Source: Planctomycetota bacterium
GTDB taxonomy: Bacteria; Planctomycetota; UBA1135; GCA-002686595
Direction of reading: 5' to 3'
Assembly: GCA_016220085.1 (NCBI GenBank)
Contig: JACRIN010000074.1
Location: 1-62,308, forward strand
DNA length: 62,308 nt
Shown here: positions 41,879 to 48,754 of the stretch, in pieces
Layout of the letters: every line of letters begins with the position of its first letter
Numbering within the stretch: position 1 is the stretch's first letter
The notes under the pieces: generated by a model
What the model was told of the DNA's origin: nothing
The model's input: the letters and a program-made list of their open reading frames with translations, nothing else
Database searches by the model: none
Program-made: the position numbers and the translations under genes

Positions 41879-42102
41879 CCGTCGAACGAGCCGCCGCAGC
41901 GAGGCACAACGCGCGAAGGCGAGCCGACGAGTGAGCGAGAGCAACGACAACGATCCGCGACGGATCGCGGAGCGTTCCTGGCGAAGCTCCGCTCGGCGCC
42001 TTCGCGGCGGCGAGCGGCCGGGTTGGCCGCCGCGCACGCGGCTCCGAGCACGACGAAGGTCCGCCGAAGCGCGCGCAGCCGAGTAGGCGGCTCATTCGAC
42101 GG
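41879..42102. repeat. Inverted repeat enclosing ~190 bp between thiC leader and acidic-protein gene
   Basis: CCGTCGAACGAGCCGCC (41879-41895) matches the reverse complement of 42086-42102 at 16 of 17 positions. Inside, a hairpin CGATCCG-cga-CGGATCG lies at 41951-41967. No ORF with coding quality is enclosed and no target-site duplication is visible. Confidence 0.5.
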
Positions 42103-42234
42103 GCGCCTGGGGTCTGTCGTCGAGGTTCGAGCACCCGCAGGACGCACAGCGGCGCCGCACCGAAAACGAACGCGCTCCCGCGAGCGTCGGGCCCGAGGGA
42201 GCGCGCGTCAGGCCTCGTCGGCCGTCAGGAGGGC

Positions 42235-42618
42235 TCAGGGGTCGTCGTCGTCGTAGAAGGCCTCGCGATCGTCGTCAGCGTCGCCATCTTCTTCGTCCTC
42301 GTCGTCGTCATCCTCATCCTCCTCCTCTTCTTCTTCGTCCTCGTCGTCATCGTCGTCGTCCCAATCATCGTCGTCGTCGTCGAGGTCGTCGTCGCCGTCT
42401 TCGTCGTCTTCGAAGTCGTCGTCTTCCTCTTCGTCTTCCTCTTCCTCTTCCTCGTCGTCGTCGTCGTCGTCGTCGTCGTCCTCGTCATCGTCCTCGTCGT
42501 CGAGCTTCTCCTCGTCGTCGTAGTCGCCCTCGGCCGAGCCGAGCGGCGCGTCAAGGGTGTCAGGGACCATGTCGAGCAGGGTTTCTACTTCTTCGGTGTG
42601 CTGGGTCTGATGAGCCAT
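42235..42618 (-). CDS. Extremely acidic 127-aa protein (poly Asp/Glu)
   Basis: The start ATG at 42618 gives a short normal N-terminus (MAHQTQHTEEVETLLDMVPD) and then, from about residue 35 to 127, an almost uninterrupted Asp/Glu stretch with isolated Phe, Trp, Tyr and Gly. No domain is recognisable. The coding strand is a trinucleotide-repeat tract (GTC/CTC on the plus strand) prone to slippage, so length may vary between strains. Such tails can bind calcium or basic proteins or mimic DNA; nothing here decides. The frame shows no stop and ends cleanly, and the N-terminus argues it is real. Confidence 0.65.
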   Translation of the reverse strand: MAHQTQHTEEVETLLDMVPDTLDAPLGSAEGDYDDEEKLDDEDDDEDDDDDDDDDEEEEEEDEEEDDDFEDDEDGDDDLDDDDDDWDDDDDDEDEEEEEEDEDDDDEDEEDGDADDDREAFYDDDDP

Positions 42619-43050
42619 AGGATGCCCCGTCTCGGTCCACGTCGGCGCGTCGGCGCGAGGAGTCCGGTTCGCGTGCCGCGCACGATGACCTGTCGTCGCC
42701 AAGAGGGCCGTTTCTTTTCCGCGCGGAACGCTCGGCGCGCAAGCAAAAAACCGCCGTGTCGCGCTCTCGGAGATCCGAACGAATCCGGAGGGAACTGACA
42801 AGTGCGCGCTCGGTGCCGAGACCGCGCACGGCCCGCGGGCGCTCGCTCACGGACGATCGGCGGCGGAACGCGGAGCATCGCCATCGCAACCCTTCAGCGA
42901 CCGGCGGATGCCAGGTCGCTCGTGGGTCCTCTGAGCGAAGCACTCGGGATGCCGCAGACGTCCCTCGTCGCAAACGAAGAGGCCGTCCGACGCCATCCGC
43001 GTCCGTTTCAACGCCAACGCCGGAGGATCGGCAGGTGGAGTTGGGAGAGG
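42619..43050. other. Intergenic, nothing recognised
   Basis: About 430 bp between the acidic-protein start and the tRNA. ORFs in both strands are short with poor composition, and I see no RNA motif or repeat. Confidence 0.5.
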
Positions 43051-43127
43051 TGGTAGCGGTGGAGGGATTCGAACCCCCGACCTACGGATTATGATTCCGA
43101 CGCTCTAACCAGCTGAGCTACACCGCC
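43051..43127 (-). tRNA. tRNA-Met (anticodon CAT), CCA encoded
   Basis: A 77-nt cloverleaf: acceptor GGCGGTG/CACCGCT (G1-U72 wobble), D-arm GCTC-GAGC with GGTTA loop, anticodon loop ATCATAA giving CAT, T-arm GGGGG-TTCGAAT-CCCTC, then A and encoded CCA. The sequence around the anticodon fits elongator tRNA-Met. An Ile(CAT) identity needing lysidine cannot be fully excluded; the initiator type is excluded by the paired end and the anticodon stem. Confidence 0.95.
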
Positions 43128-43143
43128 GCGCAACGGGGCGAGG

Positions 43144-43172
43144 ACTCTACCGGCAGGGTTTCGGGGGGTCAA
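43144..43172 (-). promoter_or_regulatory. Sigma-70-type promoter of tRNA-Met
   Basis: TTGACC (43167-43172) and TAGAGT (43144-43149) are separated by 17 nt on the minus strand, and the tRNA begins 16 nt further on. TTGACC is 5/6 and TAGAGT 4/6 of consensus. Confidence 0.7.
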
Positions 43173-43402
43173 GCGCGTCGAGCTCCGGCGGCGACGCGCG
43201 ACGCCCCGCGACTTTTTTTTCTGAGAAAATCGGCGCGTTCGTGTCCACGACGGCGTTTAGGCAGTCATCGCACGCGTCGCGCTCAGACCAGTCGGAGTTG
43301 TTCACTCGACTCCATCGCAGCACGGCTGATCCGCGACGCGCGACTCGGCGAGCGGCCCGGCGCAAGCCGAGTAATCGGGGGCTACCCGAGAGGAGAGAGA
43401 CT
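43173..43402. other. Intergenic with an 8-T run, nothing coding
   Basis: No credible gene. A plus-strand T8 run follows GCG-rich sequence at about 43213-43220. The flanking features are the tRNA promoter and the hairpin after the cysteine dioxygenase gene. Confidence 0.4.
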
Positions 43403-43436
43403 GCGCGCCCCCCGGGGATCTCCCCGCGGGGCGCGC
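43403..43436 (-). terminator. Strong hairpin after the cysteine dioxygenase gene
   Basis: 43403-43418 pairs with 43421-43436 over 16 bp with one mismatch and begins 21 nt after the stop codon. The minus-strand continuation is only moderately T-rich (CTCTCTCCT), so termination is probable but not canonical. Confidence 0.55.
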
Positions 43437-43456
43437 CGTACTCTCGACCGCGCCGG

Positions 43457-44038
43457 TCAGCGAGCGGCCGTGTCCGGCTCGACGCGCACACCGCGAATCG
43501 AGTGGTACGTGAGCGTCCGATCCGCGACGACCCCGGTCGCCGGATCGAAGATCCGACACACCGGAATCGGCCGCGAGTACAAGTGCAACGAAACTGCGCG
43601 AGCCGTGCCGACCTGCGCAATCCGGTGCAGCGCGATGTCATCGGTGATGAACGCAACCGCCCCGCGCTCGTGCTCTTTCGACCCACGAACGCGCGGTGCC
43701 GTCCCGCCTTCGGGCGGAGCGTACAAGATCTCTTCGACGCGGCCGTCGAGCACGCCCATCCAACAGCGCTGGCCTTGGTGGTCGTGGATCGGCGTGACCT
43801 GGCCGAGGTCCCAGCACAGCAGGATCAGCTCGAAGAGCTCGTCCTTGTGCACCAGGTTGCGCGCGTAGCGCTGCGAATCGAACAACGCGAACGTGCGCCA
43901 GTCGTCGTGTGCTCGGGCGTAGCGACTGACGAGCTCGGCGACGCGCGGACCGCGGGCACCGTTCGCGCCCATGGTCAGGTCGGCGGTCAGGTCGGCGCCA
44001 ACGTCTTCGATCAATCGGTCGAGCGGTGTCGGCGTCAT
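43457..44038 (-). CDS. Cysteine dioxygenase family protein
   Basis: A 193-residue cupin of the type I cysteine dioxygenase family, which oxidises cysteine to cysteine sulfinate with Fe(II) and O2. The iron-binding pair lies in VTPIHDHQGQRCWMGVLDGRVEE (H-x-H, followed by the Cys that cross-links in the mammalian enzyme). A third His is in the DIALHRIAQVG region, and LHLYSRPIPVCRIFDP is the family's C-terminal block. The ATG at 44038 overlaps the stop of the PLP-enzyme gene (ATGA at 44035-44038), so the two are translated together; that neighbour could act on its product. Confidence 0.93.
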   Translation of the reverse strand: MTPTPLDRLIEDVGADLTADLTMGANGARGPRVAELVSRYARAHDDWRTFALFDSQRYARNLVHKDELFELILLCWDLGQVTPIHDHQGQRCWMGVLDGRVEEILYAPPEGGTAPRVRGSKEHERGAVAFITDDIALHRIAQVGTARAVSLHLYSRPIPVCRIFDPATGVVADRTLTYHSIRGVRVEPDTAAR

Positions 44039-45177
44039 CGACGGGCCTCGACGACGGTACATGCGGGTACCGATTGCTCCAAGGCTCGCCAGACCGCCGC
44101 GAGGGTCCCGCGTGTCGAGAAGCGTCCGAGGCTGAAGCGCAGCGTGGCGCGTGCGTCGTCGTCGCTCGCCCCCATCGCCTTGAGCACGTGCGACGGTGCA
44201 CCGTTCGAAGCGGCGGCGCCCGCGGAGACGCTGACGCCCAGCGCGCCGAGCGCGGCTTGGAGCTCGACCGACGACGTGCCGGGGAACACCACGGAGAGCG
44301 TGTTCGGCAGGCGCGCGCCGGCACCGTTGACTCGCGCGTCGGCGAACCTCTCGCGGATGCCGGTCCACAGCTCGTCGCGCAACTTCGCCAGGTCTCCGCT
44401 CGCGGAGAACGCGCCGGCGAGCGCGAGCTCCGCCGCGCGGCCGAATGCGATCGCCCCCGGGGTGTTCTCGGAACCGCTGCGCAGACCGCATTGTTGGCCG
44501 CAACCGTGGATCAGGGGATCGAGCTCGACGCCGCGGCGAACGTAGAGCACTCCAACGCCCTTCGGAGCGTAGAGCTTGTGCGCGGAGAGGCTGAGCAGGT
44601 CGCAACCAAGTCCGCGCACGTCGACCGGCACCTTGCCGATCGCGCAGACCGCGTCGCAGTGGAACCGGATGCCGCGCGCGCGGCAGAGCGCGGAGATCTG
44701 CGCGATCGGTTGCAAGACCCCGGTCTCGTTGTTCGCGAGCATCACGGACACCAAGCGCGTGTCCGGCCGCGGCGCGCGCTCGAGCGCGTCGACCCGCACG
44801 CGGCCCTCGGCATCGACCGGCAACAGGGTGACCGAGTAGCCGCGGGTGCCGAGGTACTCCGCGGTGCGCAATACCGACTTGTGCTCGATCTCGCTGACGC
44901 ACACGTGGCCGGTCGGAGCGCGCAAGAGCGTGCCCTCGATCGCCCAGTTGTTCGACTCGGTGCCGCCCGAAGTGAACCAGACTTCATCCGGCTCGGCTCC
45001 GATCAGTCGGGCGACGTGCGCGCGCGCCTCGTCGATCGCGTGACGCGCCCGCAGTCCTTCCGGGTGAGACGCGGCGGCGTTGCCGAATCCGGCGGTCATC
45101 CAGTCGAGACACGCGCGCGCGACGGCCGTGTCGACCGGAGTCGAACCGTTGTAGTCGAGGTAGAGATCCACTTGCAT
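44035..45177 (-). CDS. IscS/NifS-fold PLP enzyme with catalytic Cys replaced by Ala (candidate cysteine sulfinate desulfinase)
   Basis: A 380-residue class V aminotransferase-fold enzyme. LYLDYNGSTPVD opens it; TSGGTESNNWAI, CVSEIEHKSVL and ANNETGVLQPI bind PLP; Lys201 in LSLSAHKLYAPKG forms the Schiff base; and LRFSLGRFST closes it. All fit group I cysteine desulfurases. But the loop that should read SGSAC(T/S)S reads SAGAAAS: Ala321 (GCC, 44215-44217) replaces the persulfide Cys. Classical sulfur transfer is therefore excluded. Desulfination of cysteine sulfinate or selenocysteine lysis does not need that Cys in studied relatives. Overlap with a cysteine dioxygenase gene makes cysteine sulfinate the likely substrate (inference). 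Start at ATG 45177; the frame extends further upstream. Confidence 0.85.
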   Translation of the reverse strand: MQVDLYLDYNGSTPVDTAVARACLDWMTAGFGNAAASHPEGLRARHAIDEARAHVARLIGAEPDEVWFTSGGTESNNWAIEGTLLRAPTGHVCVSEIEHKSVLRTAEYLGTRGYSVTLLPVDAEGRVRVDALERAPRPDTRLVSVMLANNETGVLQPIAQISALCRARGIRFHCDAVCAIGKVPVDVRGLGCDLLSLSAHKLYAPKGVGVLYVRRGVELDPLIHGCGQQCGLRSGSENTPGAIAFGRAAELALAGAFSASGDLAKLRDELWTGIRERFADARVNGAGARLPNTLSVVFPGTSSVELQAALGALGVSVSAGAAASNGAPSHVLKAMGASDDDARATLRFSLGRFSTRGTLAAVWRALEQSVPACTVVEARR

Positions 45178-45534
45178 GTTGGGTCCGGGGGCCGGCGCCA
45201 GGGTGCGCTGTGCGAGATCGTTCGCGGGCTCATTCTCCGCGAACCCCAGCGAGCGAGCAACGCGTTCGAGCACTTCCTCGGCGGGGCGGGAGCCCTCGAA
45301 GGCCGCGCGAGGACCTGCGAACGCGTGCGCTGCGAAACGACTTCCGCCGCGCGACGCGTGCGCGTGTCGTCGCGCGAGTTCGTTGCGCGGACGAAGTGTG
45401 CGACGTCGCCTTCACGACGGAAGGCAATGACGCAGTGTTCATCGCTGCGTGGCGAAACCGTCGTCAGCCCGACGCCGTAGAACCGGCGATTGGGTGGCGC
45501 CGGCGCGCTTTTTTTTGGGAAGCGTGGACTTCAC
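45178..45534 (-). pseudogene. Possible frameshifted small gene upstream of the PLP enzyme
   Basis: Three minus-strand frames hold successive protein-like pieces. From GTG 45534: VKSTLPKKKRAGATQ, ending near an A8 run. Then RFYGVGLTTVSPRSDEHCVI and AFRREGDVAHFVRAT. Then AHAFAGPRAAFEGSRPAEEV and LERVARSLGF, which runs in frame into the PLP-enzyme start. Two 1-2-nt shifts (near 45510 and 45370) would join them into one protein of about 115 residues. I do not recognise it. It may be a dead gene, a sequencing error, or chance composition. Confidence 0.35.
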
Positions 45535-45557
45535 GCGATGCGTGTGCGCGCTATGAT
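45530..45557 (+). promoter_or_regulatory. Promoter of the structured RNA candidate
   Basis: TTCACG (45530-45535) and TATGAT (45552-45557), spacing 16 nt. Transcription would start at about 45563-45565, at the foot of the first hairpin. Confidence 0.6.
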
Positions 45558-45562
45558 TCGAC

Positions 45563-45708
45563 GCAGGAACGGCTCAACCGTTCCTGCATGTGAGTGTCCA
45601 CCGGGAGGTGCGTGTGCTTTTGCGAGCGGCGCATGCACCCGGGAAGCCTGGTGGACGCTCCTCTCTCCCTCGGGCCAGTGACCGGCAAGGGTCACTGGCC
45701 CCCTTTTT
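45563..45708 (+). ncRNA. Candidate structured small RNA of about 146 nt
   Basis: No ORF. Three helices follow a good promoter. A perfect 10-bp hairpin (45563-45572 with 45578-45587, loop CTCAA) comes first. A long imperfect hairpin follows: an outer 11-bp stem, 45592-45602 with 45650-45660, and an inner 10-bp stem, 45608-45617 with 45629-45638, with an 11-nt loop. A terminator hairpin with a T5 tail ends it. The shape does not match 6S RNA, SRP RNA, tmRNA or RNase P as I know them. It could be a trans-acting sRNA or a leader of something lost. Confidence 0.6.
45672..45708 (+). terminator. Rho-independent terminator
   Basis: GGGCCAGTGACC (45672-45683) pairs perfectly with GGTCACTGGCCC (45690-45701), loop GGCAAG, followed by CC and TTTTT (45704-45708). 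Confidence 0.9.
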
Positions 45709-45738
45709 CACCGCGGCGTGGCGCGCAGCAGGGCTTTT

Positions 45739-45862
45739 CCGCGGCGCGCGGTGAACTCCAGCGCGCCCCACCATGGCCCGTCGCGCCGCTCCGACTTCTC
45801 CCGCGGCGCGCGGTCAACGCCGGCGCGTCCCACCACGGCCCGTAGCGCCGCTCTGCGCTGTC
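45739..45862 (+). repeat. 62-nt tandem duplication in an intergenic region
   Basis: Two adjacent 62-nt copies (45739-45800 and 45801-45862), each starting CCGCGGCGCGCGGT and containing CCCACCAyGGCCCGT, differ at about a dozen positions. A partial third start lies at 45711. The surrounding 45709-46050 has no credible gene. Confidence 0.75.
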
Positions 45863-46050
45863 GCCGCGCCGCTGAGCGAGCCCGCCGCGTCGCGCCGGAC
45901 CGAGCGCACCCGGGCCGCGCCGCTTCGAGCGCGCGCGTCACTCCAGGATTGCGCTCCGCGGCCCTGGCGAGCGCTTCGCCCGATGAGCGCACTCGAGCGC
46001 TGCTTTGAGTCGGAGCGATGACGGCGGCGGGCGCTGCGCAGCATCAACGA

Positions 46051-46081
46051 CCACGGCCCGCGCGAGTCGCGCGGGCCGTGG
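46051..46081 (-). terminator. Perfect 15-bp hairpin after the secreted hydrolase gene
   Basis: CCACGGCCCGCGCGA (46051-46065) is the exact reverse complement of 46067-46081. It lies 35 nt past the stop of the minus-strand hydrolase gene. The following minus-strand bases (TCGTTGATG) are only weakly T-rich. Confidence 0.6.
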
Positions 46082-46116
46082 GTTCGTTCGGATAGCGGCG
46101 CGGACCGCGGCGCGAC

Positions 46117-47682
46117 TCAGGGCGTGATCGACCAGGCGTGGATCGACGCGTCGTACTCGCCGATCGTCAACGTCCCGGTCTGCGCGTCGTGTGTCCAGCT
46201 GGTCTCCGGCGCACCGTCGCGTGTGACGATCGTCGGCGGCGCCGGCCAGCCGAGTAGCTTCAACTCGTCCGAAAGACCGTCGGCGCTCTTCAACGTGACG
46301 GTCAACGGCGATGCGGGGTTCAATCCGACGACGGCGAGGTCCAGCGTCGCGCGCTTCAGGTTCTTCGTTTCCGTCAACGAGAGCGAGTTGGCGCCGACGT
46401 CGATGTTCCAGTCGAACGGCGTGAACGCGTCGACCGCATCCTGCTCGATCGTGAAGTGGAAGTAGACGCCGTCGTGATCCGCGAGCGTGCTGCCGGCGCT
46501 CGGCAGAACGAGCGTGTGCTGCTGCAGCCAGTCGCACGCCGCCTTCGAGTTCATCGTCGCCCACGTGTGCGTCGCGCCCGGAATCACGTCGTAGGCGTAG
46601 CGCGGTCCCGGCACGAAGCCGAGCGCGTTGCGCAGGTGCGAGTCGAGCACGTCGCACTGACGCGCCAGGTACGCGAGCGGATCGTTGTCCGCGCGCACCA
46701 GCTTGAGCGCGATGTGGGTCAGGTTGCCGGCGAGGTCCTGGTCGGGATCGACCGCCAACGTGACGTCGTCGAACTTGATCAGCGACGAGCGCGCCATCCG
46801 CCACGGGTCCGCGCTGCCGGGCACCCAACCGGTGCCGAACCAGTAGTCGAGCGGGTACGGATAGACGTGCATCCCCGGGTCGTTCAGGTACGCGTCGTTC
46901 AGGTCGACGGTACCCGTGTGGTCGAGGATCGCGGCGAACATCGGGCCCGCCGGATCGACGTGACGCGCGGCGTAGTTCAGCGCCGCACCGCCGCCCATCG
47001 AGAAGCCGACGCCATAAATCTTCGTGCGGTCGATCGCGAAGTTCGCGAACACCCACTGGAACACCGCGTCGGTGTTCGCCTGGCTCTGGATCGAAGAGAA
47101 GTGGATCTGCGCGGCGCTGAGCGGCGCGATCACGTACCAACCGCGCTGCACACCCTGCGCGATCAGGTTGGTGTTGATCGGGATGTCTTTCTGCGACACA
47201 CCGTACTTGTGGAACGCCATCAGCAACGGAGCGGGCGTCGTGCGCGGCACGTTCGGCGGCTGCACGATGAACGTCTCGACATACCCGGTGCCCGGGTTGA
47301 TCGTGACCTCGTAGTACCGCCGGTAACGCGGGCCGCCGAAGCCCGGCGTCGAAGGCCACACTCCGGTGCCGGTGACCGCCGCTTGAAAGCCTTGCCCTTG
47401 GAACTTCGCGCCGAGTTGGATCGGCAACGGCGCGAGTCCGAGCCCGTCACGGCCGAGGTCGCCCTCGATCGTGTCCATCAGACTCTTCACCTGCTTCGCC
47501 TTCGGCTTCTGCAGGATCTTCTGGACGAAGAGCGAGAGCTTGCTTGGCGAGACCTTCTTCGCTGTCGGTGATTGTCCGCTGCCCGCGAACGCGACGCCGA
47601 GGATCGAAGTCAACGCGAGAGCCGCGAGCGGCGCGCGTCGAGCGAAGCGTGAGATGACGGTGGAAGTTTTTTGCGATCGCAA
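46117..47682 (-). CDS. Secreted alpha/beta hydrolase (PHB-depolymerase/esterase-like)
   Basis: A 521-residue exported protein; the signal peptide is residues 1-34 (ARRAPLAALALTSILGVAFAG). The core is an alpha/beta hydrolase: YYEVTINPGTGYVETFIVQPP, LLMAFHKYGVSQKDI, and KIYGVGFSMGGGAALNYAARH with the nucleophile Ser in GFSMGG; the late GATHTWATMN supplies the His. About 170 residues at the C-terminus form a beta-rich domain with VVGLNPASPLTVTLKS. Relatives are esterases or polyester depolymerases; the substrate is open. The start is TTG at 47682 as the longest frame; a later start would damage the signal peptide. A perfect hairpin follows the gene. Confidence 0.85.
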   Translation of the reverse strand: MRSQKTSTVISRFARRAPLAALALTSILGVAFAGSGQSPTAKKVSPSKLSLFVQKILQKPKAKQVKSLMDTIEGDLGRDGLGLAPLPIQLGAKFQGQGFQAAVTGTGVWPSTPGFGGPRYRRYYEVTINPGTGYVETFIVQPPNVPRTTPAPLLMAFHKYGVSQKDIPINTNLIAQGVQRGWYVIAPLSAAQIHFSSIQSQANTDAVFQWVFANFAIDRTKIYGVGFSMGGGAALNYAARHVDPAGPMFAAILDHTGTVDLNDAYLNDPGMHVYPYPLDYWFGTGWVPGSADPWRMARSSLIKFDDVTLAVDPDQDLAGNLTHIALKLVRADNDPLAYLARQCDVLDSHLRNALGFVPGPRYAYDVIPGATHTWATMNSKAACDWLQQHTLVLPSAGSTLADHDGVYFHFTIEQDAVDAFTPFDWNIDVGANSLSLTETKNLKRATLDLAVVGLNPASPLTVTLKSADGLSDELKLLGWPAPPTIVTRDGAPETSWTHDAQTGTLTIGEYDASIHAWSITP

Positions 47683-47890
47683 TGTCGTGCCCCGAAACGC
47701 GTGGAGGTCGGTCCTCGCATCCCTGCCCTAATCTTGCCTCGGAAAGCGACTTCCCGCCAGACAAGTCGGCGCGCAGCCGTTCCGTCGCTTCGATCCGAAC
47801 CGCGGAAACCCGCGCTCGGCCCATTGGACTGCCGCCGCCGGAACGAAGTTCCGTCGCGCCGTTTCCACTCGCGATCCCCAATCGCCGGCT

Positions 47891-48754
47891 TTACTCGCCG
47901 GGGAGCGCCGCCAGGGCGCCCTGGCAACGCCCGGTCAGGGTGAAGACCTGCACGCGCTCCGCCGAGCAGTCGATCACCGCCACCCGGGTCGAGGACTCGT
48001 CTCGCCCCCGCTCCGCTACGACGTCGGTCGGGTCGAGCACCTCCCCGGTGCCGTCTCCGGCGGTCGCGAGCCAGCGCTCGACCCGTCCGGCGCGGTCGAC
48101 CAAGAGTAGCCCGCTCTGCTCGCCCCCGCAGGCGACGAGCAACCGCCCGTCGTCCAACGGGGCGACCGCAACCGGCTCCAGCGGGCTCCGCTCCCCGCCG
48201 GCGAGCTTGAACAGGAACTCGAAGCCCCCGTCGCGGAAAACCTGGACCCGGCCGGCGTGGGCTTCGCAGACGTAGATCCGCGATTCGTCGCGGGCGACCC
48301 GGGAGACGCCGTGGAAGTTCGCCTGGGGGTCGCCTTCGGAGCGCAGGCTCGCGAGCGCGCGTCCCTCGCCGTCGACGAGCTGCACCGCGTGCCGGCGCCA
48401 GCCGCCGCTCGCGATCAAACACTCGAGCCGGCCGCCGCGCTCGACCACGTCGAGGTCGACCAGCCGCCCGAAGCTCCCCGGCGCGTCGCCATTCGAGGTC
48501 GCCTCCCACCGACCGACCTCGCGGCCGAACAGCGTGAAGCGCCGGATCGACGCCTGCGCGGCGTCGGCGATCCAGACCTGGTGGTCGGGATCGACGGTGA
48601 AGCCCGCGAGTTCGACCGCCGCGCGCGCGGGCCCGCGGAACGAGAAGCCGGCCGAGAGCGGCACGCCGTCGAGGTCGTACGGCCGCACGTGCGCGGACGC
48701 TTCGTGGCGGCCGACGTAGAGCACGCCGTGCTGCAGCGAGAGCGACCCGAGCAC
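47891..48754 (-). CDS. NHL-type beta-propeller protein
   Basis: A 287-residue protein of about five beta-propeller blades, for example FTVDPDHQVWIADAAQASIRRFTLFG, VARDESRIYVCEAHAGRVQVF, VAPLDDGRLLVACGG and VVAERGRDESSTRVAVIDC, the pattern of NHL/SMP-30-like repeats. No signal peptide is seen with the GTG start at 48754. That start directly abuts the stop of the metallophosphoesterase gene upstream, so the two are an operon and the propeller may be its partner. A longer N-terminus is not possible without overlapping that gene. Confidence 0.75.
   Translation of the reverse strand: MLGSLSLQHGVLYVGRHEASAHVRPYDLDGVPLSAGFSFRGPARAAVELAGFTVDPDHQVWIADAAQASIRRFTLFGREVGRWEATSNGDAPGSFGRLVDLDVVERGGRLECLIASGGWRRHAVQLVDGEGRALASLRSEGDPQANFHGVSRVARDESRIYVCEAHAGRVQVFRDGGFEFLFKLAGGERSPLEPVAVAPLDDGRLLVACGGEQSGLLLVDRAGRVERWLATAGDGTGEVLDPTDVVAERGRDESSTRVAVIDCSAERVQVFTLTGRCQGALAALPGE

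Noticed and set aside
42225..42554. Thr/Lys-rich ORF opposite or out of frame with the acidic protein
   Set aside because: It is the frame-shifted reading of the GTC/CTC tract; the Asp/Glu frame has a plausible N-terminus and start.
43051..43127. Initiator tRNA-Met or tRNA-Ile(CAT)
   Set aside because: The first acceptor pair is a G-U wobble rather than the initiator C/A mismatch and the anticodon stem lacks the three G-C pairs; overall sequence fits elongator Met better than Ile2.
45563..45708. 6S, SRP or RNase P RNA as identity of the RNA candidate
   Set aside because: It has no central bubble of 6S, no GGAA-type SRP apical loop, and it is too short for RNase P or tmRNA.
46456..47571. 371-residue plus-strand ORF over the secreted hydrolase
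   Set aside because: Arg/Val-rich shadow; the minus strand has a signal peptide and GFSMGG.
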